Shown: one piece after another, positions 1 to 7,938 of the stretch
Numbering within the stretch: position 1 is the stretch's first letter
Layout of the letters: every line of letters begins with the position of its first letter
Assembly (NCBI RefSeq): GCF_000735135.1
Contig: NZ_JPLZ01000003.1
Coordinates: forward strand, 62,001 to 126,000
Origin: Chryseobacterium sp. FH1
GTDB lineage: Bacteria; Bacteroidota; Bacteroidia; Flavobacteriales; Weeksellaceae
DNA length: 64,000 bases
Direction: 5' to 3'
Notes under the pieces: model-generated
The model's database searches: none
What the model saw: the letters and a program-made list of their open reading frames with translations, nothing else
Told to the model about the DNA's origin: nothing
Program-made: the position numbers and the translations under genes

Positions 1-598
1 AGCCCGTTAATTTATAGATTTTGTCGATATGTCCGTCGTCGGCCAATACATTGGCAATCGCCTTTCCCATTTCATCACGTTTGGCAAAAGATGCTTTTCC
101 GTTCTCGGCTGGAAAGGAGATTCCAGTGTTCACTACATCATAACCTATGAAGAATGGAAGCGTTTCTGCGTACAAACCGTTTTGAAAAATGGTGTAAGGC
201 AGGCCACTTGTGATAATGTAATTTTCAGTCGTGCTGTAAGCGTCTGTCAAAGAACCTAATTTGGATTCCGAAACATTTTCATTCCGTGCGCCACTGGTGT
301 AGTAGATTTGTGAAATGCCAGCATCTTTGGCAGAATCTATCACGTTTTTGTGTTCTTTTAATGCATCATTGCTGTTCGAACTTACAAGTAAGACTTTTGA
401 AACGCCCTCAACTGCTTTTTCAATCGAGGCTTTGTCTGCATAAGCGCCGATTCGAACTTCGAGTCCCTTTGCTTTTAATGCTTTTCCTTTTTCTGCATTT
501 CTTACCAATGCAACTATTTTGTCAGCTGAAATTTTTGTTAAAAGATGATTGATGACCGCAGTTCCCAAATGTCCTGATGCGCCTGTAATTAAAATCAT
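1..598 (-). CDS. NAD(P)-binding oxidoreductase, QorB-like (partial)
   Basis: The 5' end lies at 598 (ATG) and the frame stays open to the left edge, so at least 199 residues are present and the C-terminus is missing. The N-terminus MILITGASGHLG is a Rossmann nucleotide-binding loop (GxxGxxG). Later blocks such as KIVALVRN, YYTSGA and TIFQNGLY match the NmrA-like atypical SDR family; the pattern resembles E. coli QorB (YtfG), an NADPH:quinone oxidoreductase. It is probably cytoplasmic and acts on quinones or aldehydes, but the substrate cannot be read here. A Crp/Fnr-family regulator lies just upstream on the same strand, and an Fnr-type inverted repeat sits in the intervening promoter, suggesting direct control. 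Family assignment is firm; the QorB name is likely but unproven. Confidence 0.85.
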   Translation of the reverse strand, partial: MILITGASGHLGTAVINHLLTKISADKIVALVRNAEKGKALKAKGLEVRIGAYADKASIEKAVEGVSKVLLVSSNSNDALKEHKNVIDSAKDAGISQIYYTSGARNENVSESKLGSLTDAYSTTENYIITSGLPYTIFQNGLYAETLPFFIGYDVVNTGISFPAENGKASFAKRDEMGKAIANVLADDGHIDKIYKLTG

Positions 599-618
599 AA
601 CTCATTAAATTTATGATG

Positions 619-662
619 CAAAGGAACAGGATAATTTAACTGGATTTTTTGACAAAAGTCAA
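619..662 (-). promoter_or_regulatory. Promoter with Fnr-like operator upstream of the QorB-like gene
   Basis: Positions 649-662 hold the perfect inverted repeat TTGACAAAAGTCAA (TTGAC-N4-GTCAA), close to the Fnr box TTGAT-N4-ATCAA. On the minus strand TTCCTTTG (619-626) is one base from the Bacteroidota -7 box TAnnTTTG. The repeat centre is about 33 bp upstream of the -7 centre, which places it near -41 from the predicted start, the usual spot for a class II Crp/Fnr activator. The neighbouring Crp/Fnr gene is the obvious candidate regulator; that link is inference. Confidence 0.55.
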
Positions 663-669
663 ATTAAGT

Positions 670-1230
670 TTACTTCTTTCGTATGCGACTAAGTGTCTCC
701 TGACTGATGCCAAGATACGATGCAATGTGACCTAATGAAACACGTTGCGAAACTTCCGGTTGTTCGCTCAGTAAGGTTTGATAGCGCTGTTCCGCCGATT
801 GTGTGTGCAGAGATATTATGCGTTCTTCCAGAATTTTACAATATTCCTCGGCCATTATTCTGCCGATGGTTTCTATCTGATGGTACTTTTTATAAAGCTC
901 ATTGAGGTCGTCGGAGGTAATGTAATAAATGTTGGATTGCTCCAAAAACTGAATGTTTTCAAAAGAGGGAAGTTTGTAGAACAAAGGCAAAATGGAACCT
1001 AAAATGAGGTTCTCAAAACCAAACCAAGCATTGACTTCTTTGTCATCCTTAATGAAAAAAGAGCGCACCAATCCTTTCTCAATAATGAACAAACTGGAAA
1101 CAATTTGGCCTTGCTTAAGGAAAAAATCACCTTTTTGTTTTGTCTGGGTTTTAATTCTTTTGGATAATTCTGCTTCTATTTCTGGATTTAAATTTCCGTA
1201 TTCCTTGAATTTTTTGATTAATGGATTCAT
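670..1230 (-). CDS. Crp/Fnr-family transcriptional regulator
   Basis: A 186-residue protein with an N-terminal cyclic-nucleotide-binding-like beta-barrel (about 15-115: GDFFLKQGQIVSSLFIIEKG, then an acidic and aromatic stretch) and a short C-terminal helix-turn-helix (VSLGHIASYLGISQETLSRI). No cysteine cluster for an Fe-S centre is visible, so it is not a classic oxygen-sensing Fnr. Proteins of this size and shape are common in Bacteroidota. I chose the ATG at 1230 over an in-frame TTG at 1245 because the TTG lies almost on the predicted transcription start, 9 bp from the -7 box at 1254-1261. It is followed on the same strand by the QorB-like gene, whose promoter carries an Fnr-type repeat. 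The ligand is unknown. Confidence 0.88.
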   Translation of the reverse strand: MNPLIKKFKEYGNLNPEIEAELSKRIKTQTKQKGDFFLKQGQIVSSLFIIEKGLVRSFFIKDDKEVNAWFGFENLILGSILPLFYKLPSFENIQFLEQSNIYYITSDDLNELYKKYHQIETIGRIMAEEYCKILEERIISLHTQSAEQRYQTLLSEQPEVSQRVSLGHIASYLGISQETLSRIRKK

Positions 1231-1253
1231 ATCGCGTGGAGACAATGCAACTT

Positions 1254-1261
1254 CAAAGATA
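1254..1261 (-). promoter_or_regulatory. -7 box (TATCTTTG) of the Crp/Fnr gene
   Basis: The complement of CAAAGATA reads TATCTTTG, a perfect match to the Bacteroidota -7 consensus TAnnTTTG. It lies 24 bp upstream of the ATG at 1230. No convincing -33 TTTG is seen at the usual spacing. Confidence 0.55.
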
Positions 1262-1319
1262 ATTAAATCAAGATTTACATTAATTGAAACCTCACATCAA
1301 TCATAAGAAAAACAAGAAA

Positions 1320-2645
1320 TTATTTAGATTGATGCAAAACTAGATATTCCCAAGGCTCCATCGTGATGATGAAGGTTTCGGAAACTGTTTTTTCTTCGCC
1401 GATAAAAAGATTTTTATAAATTCCCTTGTCAAATGACGTATCAAATTGCACCATAATCAGTTCCTTGCTGAGATTGACAAATGCTAGAACTTTGTCGTCG
1501 TTTTTTTCTCGCACAAACGAAATCACTTGGTCCATTCGGTCATTCATAATTCTCACCATTTCTCCGCCCCAATCGCCGTTCCAGAGCGCTTGGTTTTGAT
1601 GTTTTAATGAAAATAGAGTGGTGTAGAGCTTTTCGAATTTATGAGGCGTCCAGTCAATCGGGTCTTTTTCAAAAAACTCCAAAGAGCGGTCGAGTCCGGC
1701 TTCCTGTCCGCTGTAAACCAACGGAATGCCGTCCATCAAAAAGGTGAAAACTGTGGTCGCTTCCAACGCTTCTCCAAAATTATCGTATTGATTGCCTTCC
1801 CAGGAATTCTTGTCGTGATTGTCGATGAAGTTCATTCGGATTCCGGCTTTTGGGAAAATGGAAACGTGCTCGGCAATGTACGCTTCGGTAAGGGTTTTCA
1901 CGCTCAGGTCATTCTGAACAATCTGATGCAGAATATTCCAAAGCGTCCAGTTGTACGTGGAATCAAAGGCCTTGCGGTGAAGTTCCTTATCTTCGGCTTC
2001 TGCGAGCATAAAAATCGGTTTTATTTTGTCAAGTTCTGCTCGTGCATTTTCCCAAAAATCAATCGGGACAAAACTCGCGATGTCGCAACGGAAGCCATCG
2101 ATATTATATTCTTCGACCCAATATTTCATTGCATCGGTCATATATTTTCTGAGTTCCGGCTCTTTGTAATTTAATTCGATGATATCATCATAATCCCGCC
2201 AGCGCGTGGATTGGAAGGTTCCTTTTCTGGATTTCATATACCATTCCGGATGTACATCAACCAATTGATTATCCCAACTCGTATGATTCGCAACCCAATC
2301 CAAAATCACGTACATTCCTTGATTGTGAATCGCTTCAACCAAACTTCGAAAATCATCTTCCGTCCCAAACTCCGCATTGATTCCCAAGTAATCTTTCACG
2401 GAATAATAACTTCCCAGACTACCTTTCCGGTGCAATTCTCCAATCGGATTGATGGGCATCAACCAAATGATATCGATTCCCATTTTCTTGAGTCGTGGAA
2501 GTTGTTTTTCGATGGCTTGAAAATTACCTTCTTCGGAAAACTGCCGGACATTCAGTTCATAAAGCGTCGCATTTTTAACCCAATCGGGCGTGGAAAGTTC
2601 TACGTATTTCTTTGGCTGGTAATTGTTCTCAGGCTGATTTTCCAT
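1320..2645 (-). CDS. GH13 alpha-amylase-family glycosidase
   Basis: A 441-residue protein without a signal peptide, so probably cytoplasmic and acting on imported or stored alpha-glucans. All GH13 conserved regions are visible: DWVANHT (region I, about 116-122), GFRCDIA with the nucleophile Asp188 (region II), MLAEAED with the acid/base Glu216 (region III) and FIDNHD with the transition-state Asp278 (region IV). A small C-terminal beta domain follows. It is close to the minimum length for the family and carries no extra carbohydrate-binding module. It has no glycan-utilisation (SusCD) neighbours here. Substrate specificity (amylase, neopullulanase or other) cannot be told. Confidence 0.92.
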   Translation of the reverse strand: MENQPENNYQPKKYVELSTPDWVKNATLYELNVRQFSEEGNFQAIEKQLPRLKKMGIDIIWLMPINPIGELHRKGSLGSYYSVKDYLGINAEFGTEDDFRSLVEAIHNQGMYVILDWVANHTSWDNQLVDVHPEWYMKSRKGTFQSTRWRDYDDIIELNYKEPELRKYMTDAMKYWVEEYNIDGFRCDIASFVPIDFWENARAELDKIKPIFMLAEAEDKELHRKAFDSTYNWTLWNILHQIVQNDLSVKTLTEAYIAEHVSIFPKAGIRMNFIDNHDKNSWEGNQYDNFGEALEATTVFTFLMDGIPLVYSGQEAGLDRSLEFFEKDPIDWTPHKFEKLYTTLFSLKHQNQALWNGDWGGEMVRIMNDRMDQVISFVREKNDDKVLAFVNLSKELIMVQFDTSFDKGIYKNLFIGEEKTVSETFIITMEPWEYLVLHQSK

Positions 2646-2901
2646 AGTTTTTAATTAAAGAAATTTAAAAATATCATTGCAACGAATATCATACCCAATA
2701 ATAATGTTACCATTAAATATAACATTAATTGATGTGAAAATTTGATTATATTAATGAAAACTCAATCATATTAAGACTTCTTTCAATTATTTTTATTGAT
2801 AAAATTTCCCTCGAGATGGCATAAAGGTTTGATGTTTGCAAGGAATAAACGAGTTGCAGAGATTTCTGCTTTCTTTATTAACATTCAAAAAATAAAAATT
2901 T

Positions 2902-3672
2902 ATGATTCCAAAAAAAATACATTATTGTTGGTTTGGCGGACAGGCAAAAACCGAATTGGCAGAACATTGCATCGCCACTTGGAAAAAAGTACATCCGGAT
3001 TTTGAAATTGTGGAATGGAACGAAAGCAATGCACCTCTGGAAGACAACAACTATGTGAAAGAAGCATTTGCTCAGAAAAAATGGGCCTTTGTTTCAGATT
3101 ACGTTCGCTCCAAAGTAATGCTGGACCACGGTGGAATCTATATGGACACGGATATGGAACTGAAACTTCCGCTGGATGAATTTCTGGATGAGAAGGCTGT
3201 TTGCGGTTTCGAAGTGAAAGGTGTTCCTTATTCTGCATTTTGGATGGCAGAGCCGAATCATCAGCTTTCTAAGGATTTTGTAGATTATTACGACAAGCAA
3301 GATGGTTTTGTGGAGCGCATCAACACGGATATTTTTTCCGAAATGCTCGAGAAGGAATATGGCGCAGACCGCTACAGCGACACGATTCAAAAACTGAAAC
3401 ATGATGTGACGCTTTATCCGTCCATCTATTTCTCTCAGGACTTACCGAAGAATTATGTGAGTCACCATTTCAACGGTTCCTGGTTTGGTGGTGATGAGGA
3501 AAATACACACAAAAAAATGGTCAATACTTACGGACTTTTGGAACAATTGGTCAATCAGCCCGATGCGAAAAAAGCGGTGGAAAGTATCATCAATGAACAT
3601 AAAATCATCGATGTGAATTCTATCTTGGACTTGATTCCGCAAGAACAGATTGAAGCTTATTTGAAAGCTTAA
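2902..3672 (+). CDS. Glycosyltransferase with DxD motif (GT32/OCH1-like)
   Basis: A 256-residue protein with the N-terminal block IPKKIHYCWFGG and the pair SDYVR plus GGIYMDTDMEL, where Asp82 and Asp84 form the metal/sugar-nucleotide-binding DxD motif. This is the signature of the Gly_transf_sug family found in capsule and surface-glycan synthesis. There is no signal peptide or membrane segment, so it acts in the cytoplasm. It stands alone, with no other polysaccharide genes nearby, and is followed by its own terminator. The acceptor and sugar are unknown. Confidence 0.88.
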   Translation: MIPKKIHYCWFGGQAKTELAEHCIATWKKVHPDFEIVEWNESNAPLEDNNYVKEAFAQKKWAFVSDYVRSKVMLDHGGIYMDTDMELKLPLDEFLDEKAVCGFEVKGVPYSAFWMAEPNHQLSKDFVDYYDKQDGFVERINTDIFSEMLEKEYGADRYSDTIQKLKHDVTLYPSIYFSQDLPKNYVSHHFNGSWFGGDEENTHKKMVNTYGLLEQLVNQPDAKKAVESIINEHKIIDVNSILDLIPQEQIEAYLKA

Positions 3673-3681
3673 TATATTTTA

Positions 3682-3717
3682 AATCTCTACTGATTCATTT
3701 TAGTAGAGATTTTTTTT
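3682..3717 (+). terminator. Intrinsic terminator after the glycosyltransferase
   Basis: AATCTCTACT (3682-3691) pairs with AGTAGAGATT (3702-3711) around a 10-base loop and is followed by a run of T. It ends at the stop of the convergent lipoprotein gene. Confidence 0.8.
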
Positions 3718-4261
3718 AATATGCCTTATCTCCAGAAATTTTCAAAACGTGTTCTGTCTTGATGGAAGGACAGCATCTGCCGTCGGTTTCCGCATATTCC
3801 ATTTTCTCGACGTAGATTTTGCCTTGATTTATTTTTTTGAAATTAAATAAATAATCGGGTTCATAGCCAGCAATCACTTTCACAGAAGTTCCCGTGTTTT
3901 GGTACAATGCGATTCCTTGTCCCACGATAACGTTTCCGCCATCATTGGAACCGAGTGAAAAATAAATGGCAACATCGGCAACGCCGTCTCCAGTAAAGTC
4001 GCCCGTGAAAGTATCCTGACTGTCGATGTAGCCATTGTGCGCTTCGAGAATCGTTTGGAGATATTTTTTGAATTGTTTTTCCGCGATTTTTACGGCTTCC
4101 TCTGTCGAAATGGTTTTTTGTTTTGTTTCAGTTTTTGTTGAAAGCAGAGTTTTGCTTTCCAGAGATGATTGTGTGGTTTGTGGCATTTCGTTTTTATCAT
4201 TACAATTTGAAAAGCAAAAAGGCAAAATCAGTAATGCGAAAAATTGATATTTAAATTTCAT
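3716..4261 (-). CDS. Hypothetical lipoprotein with DGVADV (VCBS-like) motif
   Basis: A 181-residue protein with a lipoprotein signal peptide ending FSNC (Cys20). A Ser/Thr/Lys-rich linker (about 25-55) is followed by a compact domain containing FTGDFTGDGVADVAIYF, a short DxxGDGxxD loop like those in FG-GAP/VCBS repeats that can bind calcium. I do not recognise a named family. It lies 13 bp downstream of another small lipoprotein on the same strand with a similar DLDGDGLKDVV loop, so the two are probably co-transcribed and may be distant relatives. Confidence 0.72.
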   Translation of the reverse strand: MKFKYQFFALLILPFCFSNCNDKNEMPQTTQSSLESKTLLSTKTETKQKTISTEEAVKIAEKQFKKYLQTILEAHNGYIDSQDTFTGDFTGDGVADVAIYFSLGSNDGGNVIVGQGIALYQNTGTSVKVIAGYEPDYLFNFKKINQGKIYVEKMEYAETDGRCCPSIKTEHVLKISGDKAY

Positions 4262-4274
4262 AGTTCAATCGTTT

Positions 4275-4838
4275 TTATTCCTGCTGAATCCATTCGTATT
4301 TTCCGTTTTTCAGATAGATGACGCCACCGCCACAGGATTCTGCCTGATGGATGAAAATCCCGTCGTTCGGAAGTTTGATTTTGTCTGATTCTTTCACTTG
4401 GTCTTCCGTGAGGATTTCTCCATCATCGCTGACATTGTTGTAATAGATTTCGTTCTTCGGAGCAACTTCGAAGATGCCAACCCAATCGATGTCGTCAAAT
4501 CCTTGACCTACAACATCTTTTCCCATTCCGAGATAATCCAGTTTTTTGTTGCCGAACAGAATTTCCAATCCATATTTTTGATTTTCAAGATTCTGAACGA
4601 TATTCACAACGTCCTTCAATCCATCGCCATCCAAATCCAAAGAAATAGAATTTGGCTTGTGCTTTTTGGAAATGACAATTTTGTCATTTACTTCTGGTGT
4701 CGGTTTTGGATTTGAAATTTGAAGCCTGTCTTTTGCAGTTTCAGCTGAATTATAAGTGGTAACTTTTTGAGTCTTTTCCTTTTGACAGCTGAGAATCATT
4801 AGACAGGAAATGAAAAGTGTGGTTATTGTTTTTGTCAT
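4275..4838 (-). CDS. Hypothetical lipoprotein with DLDGDGLKD motif
   Basis: A 187-residue protein. The signal peptide ends at a lipobox (MILSC, Cys18), followed by a charged Lys/Glu-rich linker. The core carries SLDLDGDGLKDVVNIV, a Dx(D)GDGxxD loop typical of secreted proteins that measure or bind calcium, and a C-terminal GGGVIYLKNGKYEWI strand pair. No family name can be given. It is the first gene of a likely two-gene unit with the lipoprotein at 3716-4261. Confidence 0.72.
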   Translation of the reverse strand: MTKTITTLFISCLMILSCQKEKTQKVTTYNSAETAKDRLQISNPKPTPEVNDKIVISKKHKPNSISLDLDGDGLKDVVNIVQNLENQKYGLEILFGNKKLDYLGMGKDVVGQGFDDIDWVGIFEVAPKNEIYYNNVSDDGEILTEDQVKESDKIKLPNDGIFIHQAESCGGGVIYLKNGKYEWIQQE

Positions 4839-4897
4839 TGGTTTTTGTTTTTAAAAATGATTCAGCAAAATTACCGCCAATGTCCTTTTGGATTAAA

Positions 4898-4946
4898 ACA
4901 AAAATAGCAGGAAAAAACTTTTTTTACTAAGTTCATTCCCGCTATT
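4898..4946 (-). terminator. Probable terminator after the T9SS beta-propeller gene
   Basis: On the minus strand AATAGCGGGA (complement of 4937-4946) pairs, with one G-U, to TCCTGCTATT (complement of about 4902-4911), followed by TTTTG. The loop is long (about 25 bases), which lowers confidence. Confidence 0.5.
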
Positions 4947-4974
4947 CAGATATATAGAGAGCGTGTTTTGTAGT

Positions 4975-6027
4975 CTACTTTTTAATAAACTTAATTGTTT
5001 GTCCGTTTTCTAATTTGATTAAGTATAGACCAGATTTCAAATTTTCTGTATTGATTTTCTGATTGTTATCAATAACGCCTTTGCTCAACTGCATTCCAGA
5101 AATGTTGAAAATGTTATAGTTTTCCGGCTTGGTCAAACCTGATATTTGAAGAAAATCGGAAACAGGATTTGGATAAGCCTGGAAATTAACTTTAGAAAAA
5201 TCGTTCACAGCTAAAGTTGGCAATTGCAATTTGGAGATTTTGTTTCCGATGAAATCTGAGATGTACAAGTAATTATCCTTGATTGCCATTCCTCGGGACA
5301 ACGCGATTCCAGTGACAACGTCCGTTGCGGTTGGGTTGGTTGCCGAAAGGTCTACCTTCACAATTTTTCCTACCGAAGCTAGCAAAACGTACAAATCACT
5401 GCCATAAAGAATGCTTGTGTAAGGCTCATCCTCTAATCCTGTCACAACAGTGGAGGCAGTTTGCACTGCGTCGGTAATATTGATTTTTGAAATTTTTTTG
5501 CCGACAGATTCAGAGATGTAGAGCACATCGCCATCGAAAAATAGTCCGCTTGGCGTGCCAATTCCAGTGACAACATTGGTAGGCGTGGCTGTAGGATTGC
5601 TTAGGTCTATTTTTGAAATTTTGTTTTCGAAATATTGTGCGTAGTAAAGGTCATTGCCTTTGATTTGTAAAGAGTACGCTTCGCCTGTGATTCCTGTCAA
5701 AACATCTACTGGCGTTGGTGTCGCATCTGTAATATTTATTTTGGAAATTTTCTTGGCATCAAATTCATTAATGTAAAGCTCATCATCTTTGAATGCAAGT
5801 TCGATGGCTGTGCTCAATCCGCTCACAACAAGAGTTGGCGTAGGCGATGCATCGTTGACATTGATTTTGGAAATGCTTCCGGTCAACGCTTCTGTGATGT
5901 ACAAATCATTTCCTTTGAAGGCGATTCCCCAAGGATAGTTGATTCCAGTTGCCACGTCTGTGGTTTGCGCAGTTAGACTTTGCGCGCCTATCAACGCGAT
6001 GAATGATAAAGTAAAAATTCTCTTCAT
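4975..6027 (-). CDS. T9SS-exported beta-propeller protein
   Basis: The start is set at the ATG at 6027, giving a 350-residue protein with a clear signal peptide (MKRIFTLSFIALIGAQSLTAQ); the open frame upstream encodes an implausible N-terminus. Residues about 22-270 hold roughly six repeats of about 45 residues with the pattern LYISE....KISKINI.DA.PT, typical of an SMP-30/NHL-like beta-propeller. The last 80 residues (YPNPVSDFLQISG...GLYLIKLENG...FIKK) are a type A T9SS sorting domain. The product is therefore exported through the outer membrane and either released or anchored. The ligand is unknown. Confidence 0.88.
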   Translation of the reverse strand: MKRIFTLSFIALIGAQSLTAQTTDVATGINYPWGIAFKGNDLYITEALTGSISKINVNDASPTPTLVVSGLSTAIELAFKDDELYINEFDAKKISKINITDATPTPVDVLTGITGEAYSLQIKGNDLYYAQYFENKISKIDLSNPTATPTNVVTGIGTPSGLFFDGDVLYISESVGKKISKINITDAVQTASTVVTGLEDEPYTSILYGSDLYVLLASVGKIVKVDLSATNPTATDVVTGIALSRGMAIKDNYLYISDFIGNKISKLQLPTLAVNDFSKVNFQAYPNPVSDFLQISGLTKPENYNIFNISGMQLSKGVIDNNQKINTENLKSGLYLIKLENGQTIKFIKK

Positions 6028-6258
6028 TTCTTTCTTTTTTCTTGTTAATATTTTGGTTTTAAATCGTGTCAACTGCAGTCGGTACAAGTTTATTTTGATA
6101 AAACAAATCTGATACTGATGCAATATTAGAAAACAAATATTACAAACGAATAGAGCAATGAAGTAAATTGAAACGAGGCATAAAGATTGAGCCTCAAGGG
6201 TCACCGACTGTTAGGGGTCAAAATTTATAACTAGATGATTATCATTGATTTAATAAAT

Positions 6259-7794
6259 TCATCGATTTGAGAGTTCTTTGAAAAGGTCGACTTCTTTGTT
6301 GTACAGAATGATAGCTTTTGGCTTGGTGTAGTGCTTGTCGGTTTCCTCCACCGAGTTTAATTTGGCGTACAATTGTCGTCTCCATCGGTTGATGGTTTCG
6401 GCAGATTTGAAAAAGCTGACAGCAATCTGAACTTCCTCTACGCCTTCCACAATTTTCAACCAAAGTTCAAGTTGCTGTTGCGTCAAATCGTATTTGGTTT
6501 TCAAATATTCATTAAAACCATCTTTGAATTTTAAAGAAAGCAAATCCAATCGTTTTCTTTTTTCGCGCTTCAGATAAATTGAAAATGCAAAAATGACAAG
6601 ACAAATTATTGCAACGGATGAAATGATGATTGTAAGAATTATATTGTTTTTCAGTTTGATTGCCTGTTTGCCGAGTTCGGTTTTTTGGGCAAGAATGGTG
6701 TTTTGGTCTTTTTCAAAGTTGTATTGGTCTTTCAATTGTGAAATTCCAATCGTATTGTTGACAGAAATGATGGAATCGTTGTACTGTTTCAAACGTTTCT
6801 GAGAATACAAAGCGTCTTTGTAATTGCCAAGTCCTTCTTGAATCAAAGAATTGTTTTGATAATATTGAACTTTGAACGTCGGGACAAAGTAATATTTTGC
6901 TGTATCTTTTGAAATTTCGATGATGAATGTTGAGGCTTTATCAAATTTCTTAAGACCAACCAATGCAGTAATTGCGTTCATTTTCGCTTCCAGAATAACC
7001 GCTTCATCATTGATTTTATTTGCTTCGATTAATCCTTTTTCGCTGTATTTGAAGGCGTTGTCAAAATCCTTCATCTGTGCATAACTGGACGAAAGCGCAC
7101 TTAGATTTTCAAAAGTGCCAACAATGTCTTTTTTGGAATTTGAAATGTTCAAGGCCTGATTCAGATAATGGATTGATGATTTGAAATCTCCTTTCATCGA
7201 AGCATTGATTCCCAATCCACGGTAAACTTTTCCTTTGTTCAGAACTTGAGCTGTATCTTTTTTCAGAATCTCCAGCTGTTTCAAAAAATAGTAAGACGCT
7301 TTGTCGTATTCTCCAACATATGCGTGGCTCCAACCCAACATATAAAGCGTGGAATTGACCTTCGCAACTTCCTTGCTTTCTTCGTAGCATTTTTTGGCTT
7401 GCAGACAGGCTTGGATAGATTCGTAGCCTTTTCCAAGATTGAATTTGCAAACCCCAAGATTATTGAAAATCTCACAGTTTTTGTTGGATGATGGAAGTTT
7501 GATTGCCGATTCAAAAACCTTCACAGCTTCACCAAATTCCCTGAAAGCCATATGGACTTTTCCTTTTTGATTCAAGGCGAGGATTTGTTGGTCGGCGTTT
7601 TTTTTGGTTTTACTAAGGTTAATCGCTTTGTTTACAGAGAGAAGCGCATTCAGTTTATTTCGCTGTTCCAAAAAACGTTTGGATTGGTCGATTAATTTTT
7701 GGATTTCGTCTTTGTCTTGAGCTGGCTTATTAATAGAAAAATAATTCTGTGAAAATCCTAAAAATAGTAACAGGAAAAAACCGATTTTTTGCAT
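6259..7794 (-). CDS. TPR protein with one membrane segment and a LuxR-like HTH
   Basis: The start is taken at the ATG at 7794 (511 residues), because the longer frame begins with a TTG inside the -7 box at 7813-7820. The order is: signal peptide (MQKIGFFLLLFLGFSQ), about six tetratricopeptide repeats outside the membrane, a coiled-coil-like stretch, one membrane segment (about 385-405, IILTIIISSVAIICLVIFAF), then a cytoplasmic tail. The tail contains LTQQQLELWLKIVEGVEEVQIAVSFF..AETINRWRRQLYAKL in register with LuxR-type helix-turn-helix domains. It looks like a one-component sensor that reads the periplasm and binds DNA directly. The target is unknown; the unknown membrane-protein operon lies immediately upstream on the same strand. 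Confidence 0.82.
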   Translation of the reverse strand: MQKIGFFLLLFLGFSQNYFSINKPAQDKDEIQKLIDQSKRFLEQRNKLNALLSVNKAINLSKTKKNADQQILALNQKGKVHMAFREFGEAVKVFESAIKLPSSNKNCEIFNNLGVCKFNLGKGYESIQACLQAKKCYEESKEVAKVNSTLYMLGWSHAYVGEYDKASYYFLKQLEILKKDTAQVLNKGKVYRGLGINASMKGDFKSSIHYLNQALNISNSKKDIVGTFENLSALSSSYAQMKDFDNAFKYSEKGLIEANKINDEAVILEAKMNAITALVGLKKFDKASTFIIEISKDTAKYYFVPTFKVQYYQNNSLIQEGLGNYKDALYSQKRLKQYNDSIISVNNTIGISQLKDQYNFEKDQNTILAQKTELGKQAIKLKNNIILTIIISSVAIICLVIFAFSIYLKREKRKRLDLLSLKFKDGFNEYLKTKYDLTQQQLELWLKIVEGVEEVQIAVSFFKSAETINRWRRQLYAKLNSVEETDKHYTKPKAIILYNKEVDLFKELSNR

Positions 7795-7812
7795 TGATAT
7801 GACGATTACCGT

Positions 7813-7820
7813 CAAAAATA
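7813..7820 (-). promoter_or_regulatory. -7 box (TATTTTTG) of the TPR/HTH gene
   Basis: The complement of CAAAAATA matches TAnnTTTG exactly and lies 18 bp upstream of the ATG at 7794. It shows that the TPR gene has its own promoter rather than depending on the operon above it. Confidence 0.5.
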
Positions 7821-7938
7821 AATAAAAATAATGAAGAAAAAGTCATTATTGTTAACTAAAATTCAATAGAGCTGTTTCTTATTGAGGACTGAATTTTATC
7901 AAGGTCTCTTGTTTTCATTTAGTTTAAAAAATAATTTC

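Noticed and set aside
2796..3005. Reading frame upstream of the glycosyltransferase gene
   Set aside because: It overlaps the real start in another frame; the sequence lacks any domain pattern.
6028..6204. Longer N-terminus of the T9SS propeller protein
   Set aside because: The extra residues lack a signal peptide and the internal MKRIFTLSFIALIGAQS start gives a canonical one.
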